A stretch of DNA of 24,053 bases. Source: Sutterella sp. (GTDB lineage Bacteria; Pseudomonadota; Gammaproteobacteria; Burkholderiales; Burkholderiaceae_F). Numbering within the stretch: the first letter of the stretch is position 1; every line of letters starts with the position of its first letter. The notes under the pieces are model-generated. The model had not been told where the DNA came from. It saw nothing but the letters and a program-made list of their open reading frames with translations, and searched no databases. Positions 22,911 to 24,053 of the stretch are shown piece after piece. The stretch lies in contig JAHHRG010000027.1 in NCBI GenBank assembly GCA_020025965.1, positions 1 to 24,053 of the forward strand, written 5' to 3'. A program made the position numbers and the translations under genes.

Positions 22911-24053
22911 TTAGATGTAACCGTAGACCATACCGAGAACATAACCGACGGCGGTAGCGGTCAACACACCGATCAAGCCCGGCAGGATGAAGGAGTGGTT
23001 GATCACGAAGCGGCCGATATGCGTCGTACCGGAGCGGTCGAACTGAATGGCGGCCAAGTCGGACGGGTAGGTCGGAAGAATGTAGTAGCCGTAGCAGGAA
23101 GCGGCGCAGGCAACGATGAGGCCCGGATTGACGCCGATCGAAAGAGCGACAGGGACGATCGTAGCAACGGCGGCAGCCTGAGAGTTAACGAGCTTCGAAG
23201 TCAGGATCATGACGAGAGCATAGGCCCACGGATACTGGCGAACGAGTTCAACAAGAACTTCCTTCATGTCGTTCAAGTGAGCGGAGAACATCGTATCGGC
23301 CATCCAAGCCACACCGAAGACGGCCGTGATAGCCACCGTACCGGCGTTAAACACAGGGGTCTTGGCGATGGAAGAAGCCTTCGTCTTGCAGAACATGACG
23401 ATCAAAGCACCGCAAGAGAGCATGAACATCTGGATCAAGAGCGTCATGGAGAGCTTCTTGCCGCCGACGATCGGGCGAAGTTCGGGGAACATGCCGAAGA
23501 CGGCCACGGCAGCCACCGTGAAGAGGAAGATCCAGAGGGAGAACCACTGTTCGGGCTTGAACTTCACACCGATAAGGGTGGTCGTTTCGCCGTAGACGTA
23601 CTTGCGCTGTTCAGGATCGGAAACGAGCTTCTGGAAATCTTCGTCCTTGTCGAGGTCCTTACCGCGGAAGACGGAGAAGACGGCGATCATGAAGATACCG
23701 ACGATAGCGCCCGGGATCACGATGCTGAAGAGCTGCACGAAGCCGAAGGGCTGGCCGCCGACCTGGAAGCCGTCGAGAAGAGAAATCATCGACACGGCAG
23801 CCACGGCAGCGGGCGAGCAGATAACGGACATCTGGGAAGCAATCGTGGAAGCGGCCATCGGACGTTCCGGACGAATGCCGTTCTTGATGGCGACGTCATA
23901 AATAATGGGAAGCATCGTGTACACGACGTGGCCGGTACCGCAGAGAAGAGCGAGGAACCAGCAGATGTACGGAGCCAGGAAGCAGATGGCGCGCGGATGC
24001 TTGCGGAGCAGGCGTTCGGCGAGCTGGAGAAGGCAGTCGAGACCGCCGGCAGC
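22911..24053 (-). CDS. dcuB: Anaerobic C4-dicarboxylate antiporter DcuB (5' end outside window)
   Basis: DcuB exchanges external fumarate, malate or aspartate for succinate during anaerobic fumarate respiration. The frame is open to the right edge, giving 380 C-terminal residues of a protein usually near 446. Membrane helices fill the sequence. Blocks nearly identical to E. coli DcuB, rather than DcuA, include LCGTGHVVYTMLPIIYDVA, RPERPMAAS, FRGKDLDKDEDFQ and the end region YYILPTYPSDLAAIQFDRSG with TTHIGRFVINHSFILPGLIG. It converges on the NarL-like gene, with two terminators between. It supports an organism that grows anaerobically using C4-dicarboxylates. Promoter and start lie outside the window. 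Confidence 0.97.
   Translation of the reverse strand, partial: AAGGLDCLLQLAERLLRKHPRAICFLAPYICWFLALLCGTGHVVYTMLPIIYDVAIKNGIRPERPMAASTIASQMSVICSPAAVAAVSMISLLDGFQVGGQPFGFVQLFSIVIPGAIVGIFMIAVFSVFRGKDLDKDEDFQKLVSDPEQRKYVYGETTTLIGVKFKPEQWFSLWIFLFTVAAVAVFGMFPELRPIVGGKKLSMTLLIQMFMLSCGALIVMFCKTKASSIAKTPVFNAGTVAITAVFGVAWMADTMFSAHLNDMKEVLVELVRQYPWAYALVMILTSKLVNSQAAAVATIVPVALSIGVNPGLIVACAASCYGYYILPTYPSDLAAIQFDRSGTTHIGRFVINHSFILPGLIGVLTATAVGYVLGMVYGYI

Overview
The window looks like a piece of a betaproteobacterial chromosome, most likely Burkholderiales and plausibly Sutterellaceae or a close relative. The clues are the gene run yebC-purD-(x)-nadD-rsfS-rlmH-maf, moderate GC content, a DcuB fumarate/succinate antiporter, and amino-acid or amide salvage enzymes rather than sugar genes. 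The taxonomic call is an inference from gene content. I see no tRNA, rRNA, CRISPR array, insertion sequence, integrase or phage gene. The DNA reads as ordinary chromosomal backbone carrying a few very unusual proteins.

Layout. (1) 1-3964, plus strand: the 3' end of grpE with a terminator, a long intergenic region holding a near-consensus sigma-32 promoter and a structured leader, dnaK, an attenuator-like hairpin, and dnaJ. This is a heat-shock chaperone locus. (2) 3987-10465, minus strand: a probable operon of a small lipoprotein, a long-form aminopeptidase P, an RND membrane-fusion lipoprotein and an HAE1-type RND pump, with no outer-membrane channel gene. (3) 10571-12784, minus strand: a 737-residue protein with the fold-level layout of a DEAD-box RNA helicase, in which the ATPase motifs are degenerate, followed by a very long basic tail. 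(4) 12785-13537: a region with three hairpins ending in a plus-strand terminator (a candidate small RNA or leader), then an FKBP prolyl isomerase. (5) 13618-18901, minus strand: maf, rlmH, rsfS, nadD, an exported BamE-like protein of unknown function, purD and yebC. (6) 19113-22910: a divergent pair of M20-family amidohydrolases (AbgA-like on minus, carbamoylase/AllC-like on plus) around a 363-base control region. Directly behind the plus-strand enzyme lies a NarL-like regulator whose receiver lacks the phosphoacceptor aspartate. (7) 22911-24053, minus strand: dcuB, running off the right edge.

The strongest leads are two pseudoenzyme-like proteins: the degenerate DEAD-box protein with a basic tail, and the orphan NarL/LuxR regulator with a defective receiver. 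Secondary leads are the candidate RNA at 12902-13017, the structured dnaK and purD leaders, and the apparent absence of hemF from a cluster where it is usual in related bacteria. I did not find a multi-gene defence or mobile system.
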